Shown here: one piece after another, positions 49,120 to 57,661 of the stretch
Numbering within the stretch: the first letter of the stretch is position 1
Layout of the letters: each line of letters begins with the position of its first letter
Source of the DNA: Phycisphaeraceae bacterium
GTDB lineage: Bacteria > Planctomycetota > Phycisphaerae > Phycisphaerales > Phycisphaeraceae
Direction: 5' to 3'
Length of the DNA: 64,000 nt
Assembly: GCA_028277745.1 (NCBI GenBank)
Contig: JANQFR010000064.1
Coordinates: 1 to 64,000, forward strand
Translations under genes and position numbers: made by a program
The notes under the pieces: generated by a model
Databases searched by the model: none
The model's input: only the letters and a program-made list of their open reading frames with translations
Told to the model about the DNA's origin: nothing

Positions 49120-49199
49120 AAGCCGGACCTGAGCGCAGCGAAGGTCCGGATCGCGCCGGCGAAAACCATCCGGACCTTCGCTGCGCTCAGGTCCGGCTT
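49120..49199. repeat. 80-bp-class inverted repeat, copy 3
   Basis: 32-base arms at 49120-49151 and 49168-49199 around a 16-base loop. It lies between the 3' ends of the convergent KTN and dienelactone hydrolase genes, so it may end both transcripts. Confidence 0.93.
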
Positions 49200-49205
49200 C
49201 GTGGG

Positions 49206-50000
49206 TCACTTCCCGTTATTGAAAATTTCGTCGAAGAACAGCTTCATCTGCGCCCACGAGCGGGCGTCGGCGTCGGCGTGGTAAGCGGCGCCCTCGATGC
49301 CGCGGGCGTCGGCGCTCCTGCTGGTGAAGCTGTGCACGGCGCCGCCGTAGATGACCAGCTGCCAATCGGGGCGGGTCTGGATCATGGACGCGACCCAGGC
49401 GTCGACCGCGGTCATGGGGGTGATCGGGTCGTCGGCGCCGTGGAGGACCAGGAGGCTGGCCTTGATCTGGTCGCCGGGCGCGGGGGGCTTGGGGTAGCCG
49501 TGGAAGCTGACGGCGCCGTCGAGGTCGACGCCGGCGTAGGCCAGCTCCATGACGGTGGTCCCGCCGAAGCAGTAGCCGATGGCGGCGATCCGGTCGGGGT
49601 CGACCTGTGGCCGGGTGCGGAGCACGCCCAGGCCGGCGGCGGCGCGGCGGCGCATCTGGTCGCGGTCCTGCATGAACGCGCCCGCCCAGCCGCCGGCCAC
49701 CTGCGGGTCGTCGGTGAGCTTGCCTTGGCCGTACATGTCCAGCGCAAACGCCACGTACCCCAGCTCCGCCAGCATCCGCGCCCGCATCTTCGCCTCGTCG
49801 CCCAGCCCCCACCAGGCGTGGACGATCAGCACGCCGGGGCGCGGCCCGTCCAACGCGTCGTCATACGCCAGGTAGCCTTCCAGGGTCTGGCCCTGATGCT
49901 CGTAGGTGACCGATCGGGTCACGATCTCGGCCTGGGCCGCGTGGACGGGAAACAGGGCGCCCGCCAGGAGGCCCAGGATTCGAATGGATTTGAGGTTCAT
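49206..50000 (-). CDS. Secreted dienelactone hydrolase-family protein
   Basis: A 264-aa alpha/beta hydrolase with a signal peptide (MNLKSIRILGLLAGALFPVHAAQA). The nucleophile motif AIGYCFGGTTV carries Cys in place of Ser, as in dienelactone hydrolases; acid Asp and His are in HGADDPITP and GGAVHSFT. It would act in the periplasm on a lactone or ester; substrate unknown. It converges on the KTN gene across the 80-bp repeat. Confidence 0.88.
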   Translation of the reverse strand: MNLKSIRILGLLAGALFPVHAAQAEIVTRSVTYEHQGQTLEGYLAYDDALDGPRPGVLIVHAWWGLGDEAKMRARMLAELGYVAFALDMYGQGKLTDDPQVAGGWAGAFMQDRDQMRRRAAAGLGVLRTRPQVDPDRIAAIGYCFGGTTVMELAYAGVDLDGAVSFHGYPKPPAPGDQIKASLLVLHGADDPITPMTAVDAWVASMIQTRPDWQLVIYGGAVHSFTSRSADARGIEGAAYHADADARSWAQMKLFFDEIFNNGK

Positions 50001-50137
50001 GACGCCGCCTTTCGGGGAAGAATGCGGGGCAGGCCCGCCGCTGAACGGGGGGTTCCAAAGTTGGGAACCGTGGGTTTCGCTGCGTGTTCGCCGGTTACAA
50101 TTGCGTGGACTTTGGAACCTTTATTCGGGGATCTCTG

Positions 50138-51328
50138 ATGAAAATCCCGCAAACGATCTTAGCCGTTGGACTGGCGATGGGCGTGGCGTCTTCCGCGGTC
50201 GCGGCGGTGGGAGTGGGGGACCGGCCGCGGCTGAACTTCCAGACGACCGCGGGGGACGTGGTGACCAACGAGGCGCTCGAAGGCCGGGTGGTGGTGCTGG
50301 ACTTCTGGGCGACGTGGTGCGGGCCGTGCGTGTCGGCGATGCCGCACATGAAAAAGCTCAACCAGACCTACGCGAGCAAGGGGGTGCAGATCATCGGGAT
50401 CAGCATGGACACCGACCGCGGGGCGCTGGACAGGTTCGTGAAGCAGCGGGACCTGCCGTGGCCTCAGCAGTTCGACGGCCGGGGCTGGAAGAACGCGGTG
50501 GCCAAGCAATTCGGGGTCAACAGCATCCCACGGATTTACATCCTTTCGCCCAGCGGGCAGGTGGTGTGGACGGGGCATCCCTCGCGGATGGACAAGCCTT
50601 TGGCGGACGCGGTGGCGAAGTACAAGCCCCGTGCGGGCGGCGGGTTGGCGGCGGACGACAAGTCAAGCGAAGAGGCGTTGGCCGCGATCAAGGCGGCGCG
50701 GGGCGCGATCGATGCGGGTGATTTTGACGCGATGTTCGACCAGGTCGATGCGTTTGATGAGCAGGCGCTGACGAGCCGTCGGGTGAAGTCGAACCTGACG
50801 ACGCTGTCGAAGAAGATCCGCATCCAGCTGTCGGGCGACGAGGCGTATGCGTCGGCGCGCGAGGCGCGGCCGGAGTCGGCGGCGAAGCTGGACCGGATGT
50901 TGGCCTCGCTGAGGTCGGCGCGGGCGTCGGCCGCTTCGGCGGCGGGTCCCGCGGGCCCATCGGCGGCGGTGCACCCTGCCCTGGCGGCGCGGAAGCTGGA
51001 GCAGGCCGAGGCGGCGCGGCTCGATGAAGACCACCACCGCGCCTACCCGCTTTACCGCTGGCTGGTCGAGAAGACGCCGGACAGCGACGAGGGCCGGGCC
51101 GCGGCCGTCCACGCCGCCGCGTACGAGGCGGACGAGGCGTTCATGGCCGAGGTGAAGCGTCTCCACGACGAAGCCGAGGCCAAGCGCCTGCTGTCGCTGG
51201 CCAAGATGTACGCCGACGCGGGCAAGGCCGACCTGGCCCGCCAGACCTACCAGCAGGTGCTGGACAAATACCCCCAGGCGGAGGCGTGCTGCGAGGAGGC
51301 GACCGCGGCGCTGGCGGCAATGCAGTAG
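50138..51328 (+). CDS. TlpA-like thioredoxin protein with helical C-terminal extension
   Basis: A 396-aa exported protein. After the signal peptide (about residues 1-23) comes a TlpA/ResA-like redoxin domain with FWATWCGPC and the cis-Pro region NSIPRIYIL (about 26-165). The rest (about 185-396) is helical and contains TPR-like units near the end (AEAKRLLSLAKMYADAG, YQQVLDKYPQAE), an architecture less common than the single redoxin. It probably reduces or delivers disulfides to periplasmic partners, held by the TPR-like tail. The next gene, an OPT-like transporter, begins 68 bases later. Confidence 0.85.
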   Translation: MKIPQTILAVGLAMGVASSAVAAVGVGDRPRLNFQTTAGDVVTNEALEGRVVVLDFWATWCGPCVSAMPHMKKLNQTYASKGVQIIGISMDTDRGALDRFVKQRDLPWPQQFDGRGWKNAVAKQFGVNSIPRIYILSPSGQVVWTGHPSRMDKPLADAVAKYKPRAGGGLAADDKSSEEALAAIKAARGAIDAGDFDAMFDQVDAFDEQALTSRRVKSNLTTLSKKIRIQLSGDEAYASAREARPESAAKLDRMLASLRSARASAASAAGPAGPSAAVHPALAARKLEQAEAARLDEDHHRAYPLYRWLVEKTPDSDEGRAAAVHAAAYEADEAFMAEVKRLHDEAEAKRLLSLAKMYADAGKADLARQTYQQVLDKYPQAEACCEEATAALAAMQ

Positions 51329-51396
51329 ACTCAATGCCCCCGGGCCAGCGGCCTCGTTCGGAATCGGGCCGCCGGCGTCGGCGTTGAGGATCAGGC

Positions 51397-53433
51397 ATGT
51401 CGATACGCAGTGTGGCGCTGGGGCTGTTGCTGGCGGGGATCATCTGCGGGCTGAGTTATTACAACGACCAGGTGGTGTTTCAGACCTACCTGATCGGCAA
51501 CCACCTGCCGATCGTGGTGTTCGGGGCGGTGGTGCTGCTGCTTCTGGCGTTCAACCCGTTGCTGGACGCGATCCGGCGGGGGTGGGCGTTGCGGGCGGCG
51601 GAGGTGGCGGTGATCGCGGCGATCGGGCTGAGCGTGTGCGGCTGGCCGTCGTCGAACCTGCTGCGTTATTACACGGGGGTGATGGCGTTGCCGGCGCACA
51701 AGGCGCCGACGATGCCCGCGTGGCAGGCGTCGGGGGTGATGGACCGGCTGCCGGGCGAGGGGCTGTTGCTCAACGACGGGGCGTACGAGCCGTTGACCCA
51801 CGACCGGTTGATCGCGGGCTCGGACCAGACGGTCTGGCCGACGGACGTGCCGTGGGCGGCGTGGTGGCCGACGCTGCGGCTGTGGATGGGGGTGTCGGCG
51901 CTGCTGGGGCTGGCGTCGTTGTGCCTGGTGCTGATCGTGCACCCGCAATGGTCGAAGCGGGAGCACCTGCTTTACCCGACGGTCATGTTCGTGGACCTGC
52001 TGGCCCGGCGCAGCCCGGGGCGGAAGCTGCCCGACATCGCCGGGTCGAAGCTGTTCTGGATCGCGTTCGCGCTCGTGGTGGGCTTCCACCTGATCACCGG
52101 GCTGAACAAGTGGTTTCCCGAGCTGCCCTACATCACGCGGCAGTTCGACTTCCGGCCGTTGCGGGTCCTGACGCCCAACATCGCGCGGGTGTCGCACTCG
52201 CACTTTTTCTTTCACCCGGTGATCTACCCGTCGGTCATCGGCTTCGCGTTCTTCATCAACACGCGGGTGGCGATGAGCCTGGGGCTGTCGCTGCCGGTCT
52301 GGCTGCTGCTGGGCGGGACGATGCTGTCGCTGGGCGTGCCGCTGCAGGGCGGGCACTTCAACATCGGCGCCAACGGCACGTTCATGCGGATGGGCTCGTA
52401 TCTGGCGGCGACGGTGATGATCCTCTACTACGGCCGGCGGTACTACCTGCGGCTGAGCGGCGCGGCGATCGGGCTCAAGCGCACCGCGGACACGCCCGCC
52501 TACGCGGTCTGGGCGGCGCGGGGGCTGGTGCTGTGCCTGCTGCTGTGCTCGGCCCTGCTGGTGCAGTACGCCGGCATGTCGGTGCTGATGAGCGTGCTCC
52601 TGCTGGGGATGCTGATGATGATCTTCCTGGTGCTCACGCGGATCAACGCGGAGACGGGGTTGTTCTACGCCCAGCCGGACTTTTTGCCCGCGATGATGAT
52701 CGCGGGGTTTTTCGGCGTCACGGGCGTCGGGGTCGAGAGCCTGATCGCGATGACGATCGCGAGCATCGTGCTGGTGGCGGACCCGCGTGAGGCGTTTATG
52801 CCGTACCTGGCCAACGCGGTGGAGCTGGTGCAGCGGGTGGGCCGGTCGGCGCCGACGAAGATCGCGCCGCTGATGGCGGTGACGATGATCGCGGGCCTGG
52901 CGCTGGCGTTGGTGGTGACGCTGACGCTGCAATACAACGTGGGGCTCAACCAGCGGGACGGCTGGGCGAACTGGCTCCTGCCGAACCGGGCGATGAGCGT
53001 GCCCAGCCAGGAGATTTCGGCGATGGCCGCGTCGGGGGAGTTGGAGGCGTCGGAGAGCCTCAGCAGCTTCGAGCAGTTGTCGCGGATGAGCCCCGAGCCG
53101 GGGGCGTGGGGCTGGACGTTGGCCGGGTTTGGGCTGCTGATCGGCTGCGCCGCGGCGCGGCTGCGGCTGCCGTGGTGGCCGATCCACCCCATCCTGTTCC
53201 TGGTCTGGGGCACCTGGCCGGCGAGCAACTTCGCGGTGTCGTTCCTCATCGGGGCGATGGTCAAGTGGAGCGTAGTGCGCCTCGGCGGGGAGCAGAGCTA
53301 CCGCACCGTCCGGCCGTTCATGGTCGGCCTCATCGCCGGCGAACTGCTGGCGGCGATCGGCTGGAGCATCGTGGGGATGACCTACTACGCCGCCACGGGC
53401 GTGTCGCCGGAGGTCTACCGGATCCTGCCTTGA
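51397..53433 (+). CDS. Large polytopic membrane protein, OPT-like (DUF6785/DUF6784 type)
   Basis: A 678-aa protein with about 14-16 hydrophobic helices. The central KREHLLYPTVMFVDLLARR, the long soluble loop with LPYITRQFDFRPLRVL, and the C-terminal LPWWPIHPILFLVWGTWPAS resemble the oligopeptide-transporter-like DUF6785/DUF6784 families that are common in planctomycetes. The substrate is unknown. The stop codon is directly followed by the heptamer-family hairpin, whose left arm begins in the stop codon. The gene converges on the SPOR lipoprotein gene. Confidence 0.75.
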   Translation: MSIRSVALGLLLAGIICGLSYYNDQVVFQTYLIGNHLPIVVFGAVVLLLLAFNPLLDAIRRGWALRAAEVAVIAAIGLSVCGWPSSNLLRYYTGVMALPAHKAPTMPAWQASGVMDRLPGEGLLLNDGAYEPLTHDRLIAGSDQTVWPTDVPWAAWWPTLRLWMGVSALLGLASLCLVLIVHPQWSKREHLLYPTVMFVDLLARRSPGRKLPDIAGSKLFWIAFALVVGFHLITGLNKWFPELPYITRQFDFRPLRVLTPNIARVSHSHFFFHPVIYPSVIGFAFFINTRVAMSLGLSLPVWLLLGGTMLSLGVPLQGGHFNIGANGTFMRMGSYLAATVMILYYGRRYYLRLSGAAIGLKRTADTPAYAVWAARGLVLCLLLCSALLVQYAGMSVLMSVLLLGMLMMIFLVLTRINAETGLFYAQPDFLPAMMIAGFFGVTGVGVESLIAMTIASIVLVADPREAFMPYLANAVELVQRVGRSAPTKIAPLMAVTMIAGLALALVVTLTLQYNVGLNQRDGWANWLLPNRAMSVPSQEISAMAASGELEASESLSSFEQLSRMSPEPGAWGWTLAGFGLLIGCAAARLRLPWWPIHPILFLVWGTWPASNFAVSFLIGAMVKWSVVRLGGEQSYRTVRPFMVGLIAGELLAAIGWSIVGMTYYAATGVSPEVYRILP

Positions 53434-53520
53434 ATGGCGGATGTGAGATGGCAGATGGCAGATGGATCGGAGCTGTTTAGCGCCGGCCCATCTGCCATCT
53501 GCCATCAAACATCTGCCATT
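53433..53520. repeat. Heptamer-family long hairpin between convergent genes
   Basis: 33-base arms (53433-53465 and 53488-53520) that pair at 30 of 33 positions around a 22-base loop. The arms are tandem GGCAGAT/ATCTGCC words. It overlaps the stop codon of the OPT-like gene and ends 3 bases before the stop of the SPOR gene. Confidence 0.93.
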
Positions 53521-53523
53521 CCT

Positions 53524-54321
53524 TCACCGCCGGGCGAGGGGGACGACGATGGCCTGGGGGTCGCCGTAGGCCTGGCGGGCGCGTTGGGCGGAGTCGAACG
53601 TGGCGAACCGCCCGAGTTGGACGAGGGTGAGCCGGCGTCGGTAGCGGTCGGAGGCGGCGACGAGCTGGGGCGCGCCCAGGCGCAGGGCGAGGGCGCGGGC
53701 GGCGGCGGCCTGCGCGGCGCGGCGGGCGTTGGCCGGGTCGGTGAACGCGCCGATCTGCAGCGTGTAGCCGGTGACCGCGAGCTGCTGGTCGGCCTGTCGG
53801 ATGAAGGCCGGGTTGTCCGACGCGGCGCGGGCGGTGACGAGGTTGTCGCGCGCCTCGGCCCATCGGCCGAGCTTCTGCTGGGCGACCGCCGCGTAGAACA
53901 GCGCCTCGGCCCGGTCCTGGCCGGTGTAGCGGTCGGCGGCGCGGAGCAGCGCGTTGGCCGCGTCGGCGTACCGGCCGTCCTCGGAATACGTCAGCCCCAG
54001 GCCCGACAAGGCGTCGGCCGCCAGGCCGCGGTCGGACGAGCGGGCGGCGCGTGACAGGTAGCGGATCGCCTCGGCCCGCCGGCCGAGCTGTTTGGCCGAC
54101 ATGCCCGCGAGGTAGGCCGCCTCGTCGCGCTGCGCCGAGCTCCCGGTGCGGGCCAGCCCGACCGCCTGGTCGTACGCCTGCTGGTGCTGGCCCTGGCGGT
54201 ACGCCGCGTTGGCGTCGGCCAGCCGCTGCGACCGGGCCGGCGACGCGGCGCAGCCCACGATCGCCAGCAGAACCAGCCCCGCCGTTGCGCCCACGCCCGC
54301 TCGGCGTTGCATACCCTTCAT
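53524..54321 (-). CDS. Lipoprotein with TPR repeats and a SPOR domain
   Basis: A 265-aa predicted lipoprotein: the signal has lipobox AIVGC (Cys24). Residues about 30-180 hold TPR-like helical repeats (for example AYRQGQHQQAYDQAVGLA and ALSGLGLTYSEDGRYADAANAL), and about 183-258 is a SPOR domain (TGYTLQIGAFTDPANARRAA, then RRRLTLVQLGRF). SPOR domains bind denuded peptidoglycan at the division site, so a role in envelope or division is likely. It is divergent from the AMP-ligase gene. Confidence 0.85.
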   Translation of the reverse strand: MKGMQRRAGVGATAGLVLLAIVGCAASPARSQRLADANAAYRQGQHQQAYDQAVGLARTGSSAQRDEAAYLAGMSAKQLGRRAEAIRYLSRAARSSDRGLAADALSGLGLTYSEDGRYADAANALLRAADRYTGQDRAEALFYAAVAQQKLGRWAEARDNLVTARAASDNPAFIRQADQQLAVTGYTLQIGAFTDPANARRAAQAAAARALALRLGAPQLVAASDRYRRRLTLVQLGRFATFDSAQRARQAYGDPQAIVVPLARR

Positions 54322-54378
54322 CGGTGTAGTCTACTAAAACTGTTCTTCCACCCGTTATCCCCTTGCCGAGACGCCCCT

Positions 54379-55869
54379 ATGAGCCTGCTCTGGCCGATCA
54401 TCCGTCGCTGCCTCGCCTCGCCCACCGCAGAGTTGATCGTGGACGACAACGGCACATACTCCCGCATGAAGGTGCTCGCCGGCGCGTTTTACATGGCCGA
54501 GCAGATCACCAAGACCACGTCCGCCAAACACGTGGGCGTCATGCTGCCCACCAGCGGGGCGTTCCCCGTCGCCCTGCTGGGCTGCTGGATCGCCGGCCGC
54601 GTCGCCGTCCCCCTCAACTACCTGCTCAACCGCGATGAGCTGGGCTTCGTCATCGACGACAGCGACATCGACACCATCATCACCGCCGGCCGCATGCTCG
54701 AGTTCCTCGGCGAGGACCTCATCCCGCCCCGCATCCACCTGATCAAGATGGATGAGGTCGACTTCACCGGCATGCCGAGCCTGCGCTGGCCGCCGATCTA
54801 CCGCCGCGACGACCTGGCCGTGCTGATCTACACCTCCGGCACGTCCGGCCGGCCCAAGGGCGTCATGCTCTCGCACGGCAACCTCCACGCCAACGTCCGC
54901 GCCTCGGTCCAGCACGCCCGCATCACCGCCACCAACGGCTTCCTCGGCATCCTGCCCCAGTTCCACTCCTTCGGCATCACCGTCCTCACCCTCATCCCCC
55001 TCTACGTCGGCGCCAAGGTCACCTACACCGCACGGTTCCTGCCCAAGAAGATCTTCCAACTCATCAAACGCCACCAGCCCGATATCTTCATCGGCGTCCC
55101 CTCCATGTACGGCGGGCTGCTCTCGGTCAAAGACGCGACCCCCGAAGACGTCGCCTCCCTCAAGCTCCCCGTCTCCGGCGGCGAGCCCCTGCCCGACGCG
55201 GTGTTCGAGGCGTTTCAGGAGCGATTCAACATCAAGATCCTCGAAGGCTACGGCCTCACCGAGACCTCGCCCGCCACCCACTGGTCCACCGCTCACGCCA
55301 ACAAACGCCACAGCGTCGGCAAGGCCCTGCCCGGGGTCCGCACCTTCATCATGGACGAGTCCGGCAACCTGCTCGGGCCCGACCAGGACGGCGAGGTCAT
55401 CCTTGCCGGGCCCAACGTCATGCTCGGTTACTACAAGCGCCCCGACCTCACCCAGCAGGTCATCTTCCCCGTCACCCCCCCCGGCGCCGACCGCCCGGTC
55501 CGCGCCTTCCGCACCGGCGACATCGGCCGGGTCGATGAAGACGGCTTCCTCTACATCACCGGCCGCAAGAAAGAGATGCTCATCATCGGCGGGGAGAACG
55601 TCTTCCCCCGCGAGATCGAGGAGGTCCTCAATCGCCACCCCGACGTCAAGGCGTCAGCCGTCATCGGCAAGTCCGACGGCGTGCGCGGCGAGGTGCCGGT
55701 CGCGTTCGTCGAGATCCACGAAGACCACGGTTTCGACGAAGCGGCCATCCGCGGATTCCTGCGCGAGCAGATCGCCTCGTTCAAGGTTCCCCGTGAGGTC
55801 CGCCGCGTGGACGAGCTGCCCCGCAACCCCACGGGCAAGATCCTCCGTCGTCAGTTGTCGGTGGATTGA
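54379..55869 (+). CDS. AMP-dependent acyl-CoA synthetase/ligase
   Basis: A 496-aa ANL-family enzyme that activates a carboxylic acid with ATP. P-loop VLIYTSGTSGRPKGVMLSHG, then EGYGLTETSPATHW, the Asp/Arg hinge GDIGRVDEDGFLYITGRKKE and the catalytic Lys in NPTGKILRRQL are all present. The substrate is probably a medium- or long-chain fatty acid, though the sequence alone does not decide. It is divergent from the SPOR gene across a 57-bp spacer. The start MSLLWPII was chosen because the upstream 65 residues look untranslated. Confidence 0.9.
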   Translation: MSLLWPIIRRCLASPTAELIVDDNGTYSRMKVLAGAFYMAEQITKTTSAKHVGVMLPTSGAFPVALLGCWIAGRVAVPLNYLLNRDELGFVIDDSDIDTIITAGRMLEFLGEDLIPPRIHLIKMDEVDFTGMPSLRWPPIYRRDDLAVLIYTSGTSGRPKGVMLSHGNLHANVRASVQHARITATNGFLGILPQFHSFGITVLTLIPLYVGAKVTYTARFLPKKIFQLIKRHQPDIFIGVPSMYGGLLSVKDATPEDVASLKLPVSGGEPLPDAVFEAFQERFNIKILEGYGLTETSPATHWSTAHANKRHSVGKALPGVRTFIMDESGNLLGPDQDGEVILAGPNVMLGYYKRPDLTQQVIFPVTPPGADRPVRAFRTGDIGRVDEDGFLYITGRKKEMLIIGGENVFPREIEEVLNRHPDVKASAVIGKSDGVRGEVPVAFVEIHEDHGFDEAAIRGFLREQIASFKVPREVRRVDELPRNPTGKILRRQLSVD

Positions 55870-55964
55870 CAAGCGCGCTCGGGCGCCAGCCCGGCCCTGC
55901 GGATCAGCGCCAGGTCGTGTGGACATTTGCCCACACTTTGTCCTGCGCCCTTCATGCCGTTTTC

Positions 55965-56040
55965 AGCCGCGACGTCCCCGTCGCGGTCCGCCGTGGCGCC
56001 AACCGTGCGGCGACACGACCGCGACGGGGACGTCGCGGCT
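55965..56040. repeat. 24-bp perfect inverted repeat after the AMP-ligase gene
   Basis: AGCCGCGACGTCCCCGTCGC... (55965-55988) and its exact complement (56017-56040), 28 bases apart. The intervening DNA is not conserved. The gap 55870-56186 holds no other feature than this and a TAGGAT hexamer near 56141. Confidence 0.93.
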
Positions 56041-56186
56041 ACGAAAGGCGTCGCGGTTGCAGGGGTGGCGGGAGCAAATGTCTACACCACTTAAACCCCA
56101 TCGGTCATCGGCCCTAGGTTTCCACCCGACGCCCGCGCCGTTAGGATGCCGCGTCTTCCCCCCTCCCCCACCCCCGCGAGCCGATC

Positions 56187-57194
56187 GTGCAACACCACAC
56201 CTACATCAAGGAACTCAAGCCCTCGCAGTTCGTCGACGGCGTCTACGCCGTCCAGAACTGCCAGCTCGGCCAGACCAAGACCGGCAAGCCGTTCCTCAAG
56301 TGCCTCATCGCCGACAAGACCGGCCGGACGCCCGCCCGCATGTGGAACTGCACCCAGGAGCTCTTCGATACGCTGCCGACCGACGGCTTCGTCTGGATCG
56401 AGGCGCAGACCCAGCCGTACCAGGGCGAGCTGCAGATCATCATCCAGAACATCCGACCCCACGAGCCGACGTCCGACGAGCTAACCGAGCTGCTGCCCAG
56501 CACCCGGCACAACGTCGATGAGATGTTCGCCGAGGTCGTGCGCCTGCTCGGCACGCTCGAAGACCCCGCGGTCCGCGCGCTGTCCAACCAGTACCTCAGC
56601 GACGGCGAGCTGATGGACCGGTTCTGCAAGGCGCCCGCGGCCCAGACGCTGCACCACGCCTACCTCGGCGGGCTGCTCGAGCATACCCTCGGGCTTATGC
56701 GCCTGGCCGACACGGTCTGCCCGCTTTACCCCCGGATCAACCGCGACATCGTGCTCTTCGGCCTCTTCCTGCATGACCTGGGCAAGTGCGCCGAGCTCAC
56801 GTGGGACACCGGCTTCGGCTACAGCAACGACGGCCAACTCATCGGCCACATCGCGCGCGGCGCGATCTGGCTGGAGGAAAAGGCCCGGGCCGCCGCCAAC
56901 GACCCCGACGAGCCGGTCGCCGTCCCCCCCGCGGTCCTCCGCGTTCTGCAGCACATCATCCTTTCTCACCACGGCACGCCGGAGTTCGGCGCCGTCAAAG
57001 TTCCTTCCACCCCCGAAGCCATTCTTTGCAGCCTGCTGGATAACGTAGACGCCAAGATGAATCTTGCCCTCGACGCCGCCCGTCCTGAAGACGCCCCCGA
57101 ATCCGATCTCGGCGGAGATTTCACCGAAAAACTCTGGGCCCTGGACACCCGCCTTTACAAGCCCGATCCGACCACCCGCCGTAATGACCCGTAA
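56187..57194 (+). CDS. OB-fold plus HD-domain 3'-5' exoribonuclease (YhaM-like)
   Basis: A 335-aa protein with an N-terminal OB-fold (about residues 15-95: GKPFLKCLIADKTGRTPARMW) and an HD domain (about 160-310; LEHTLGLMRLAD, FLHDLGKCAEL and HHGTPEFGA). This is the YhaM/CBF1 arrangement, which degrades short RNA and single-stranded DNA. The metal-binding H-D pair is in FLHDLGK. The start is GTG at 56187; family length is normal. After its stop codon comes the long AT-rich interval. Confidence 0.85.
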   Translation: MQHHTYIKELKPSQFVDGVYAVQNCQLGQTKTGKPFLKCLIADKTGRTPARMWNCTQELFDTLPTDGFVWIEAQTQPYQGELQIIIQNIRPHEPTSDELTELLPSTRHNVDEMFAEVVRLLGTLEDPAVRALSNQYLSDGELMDRFCKAPAAQTLHHAYLGGLLEHTLGLMRLADTVCPLYPRINRDIVLFGLFLHDLGKCAELTWDTGFGYSNDGQLIGHIARGAIWLEEKARAAANDPDEPVAVPPAVLRVLQHIILSHHGTPEFGAVKVPSTPEAILCSLLDNVDAKMNLALDAARPEDAPESDLGGDFTEKLWALDTRLYKPDPTTRRNDP

Positions 57195-57260
57195 ATGCCG
57201 CGGATAACGGCGTTCTGCGAAGTATTAAATTGCCCAGGCGGACTAAGGGTAAAATAGTAC

Positions 57261-57661
57261 TTGCAGTCCCATAATATCTCTGTTAGTATGACTCTCGTTG
57301 CGGCAACGTCATTTCCGCCGCAGCCCACGCGTTGGGGGGTTACGTGTACCGACGCCACAACTGAATAGCGAACAGCCTTCGGCGATTGACGCCGAAAACT
57401 GGGATGTATTGCGTATCCGGCACGGAAGCTTCGCATAAAACGTGCGTTGGAGCGTGAGGGATCGAGAGTGGAGGGCGGACGTTGCGTCCGCGAGGAGACG
57501 TAGAGAGGCGAGAACCACAACAACCGATTTGGACAACTAACGGCTACCCCTTAGCCAAACCGCCTCCTCATCGAAGGGCCCTCGGTGATTAAGCGGCGAC
57601 GCTAATCGTACGTGTTGATTTTTTCGTTTTACTAACTTTTATTTTAATGAGGGAAAGAACT
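57261..57661 (+). promoter_or_regulatory. Structured leader upstream of the second PEP-CTERM-like gene
   Basis: In the 467-base gap 57195-57661, a possible promoter is TTGCAG (57261-57266), 17 bases, TAGTAT (57284-57289). Four stable hairpins then follow: GCGTTGG/CCGACGC (57329-57355), TTCGGCG/CGCCGAA (57378-57396), GCGGACG/CGTCCGC (57475-57491) and GGCTA/TAGCC (57542-57556). No frame in the region looks coding. A leader of about 365 bases, or a separate small RNA, is implied. Confidence 0.45.

Noticed and set aside
57309..57536. Minus-strand 75-codon frame in the structured gap
   Set aside because: It reads through the hairpins, has no ribosome site and no protein-like pattern.
57195..57661. 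Region tested for RNase P RNA, tmRNA, SRP RNA and 6S RNA
   Set aside because: None of the remembered core motifs of these RNAs was found, so only a structured leader is claimed.
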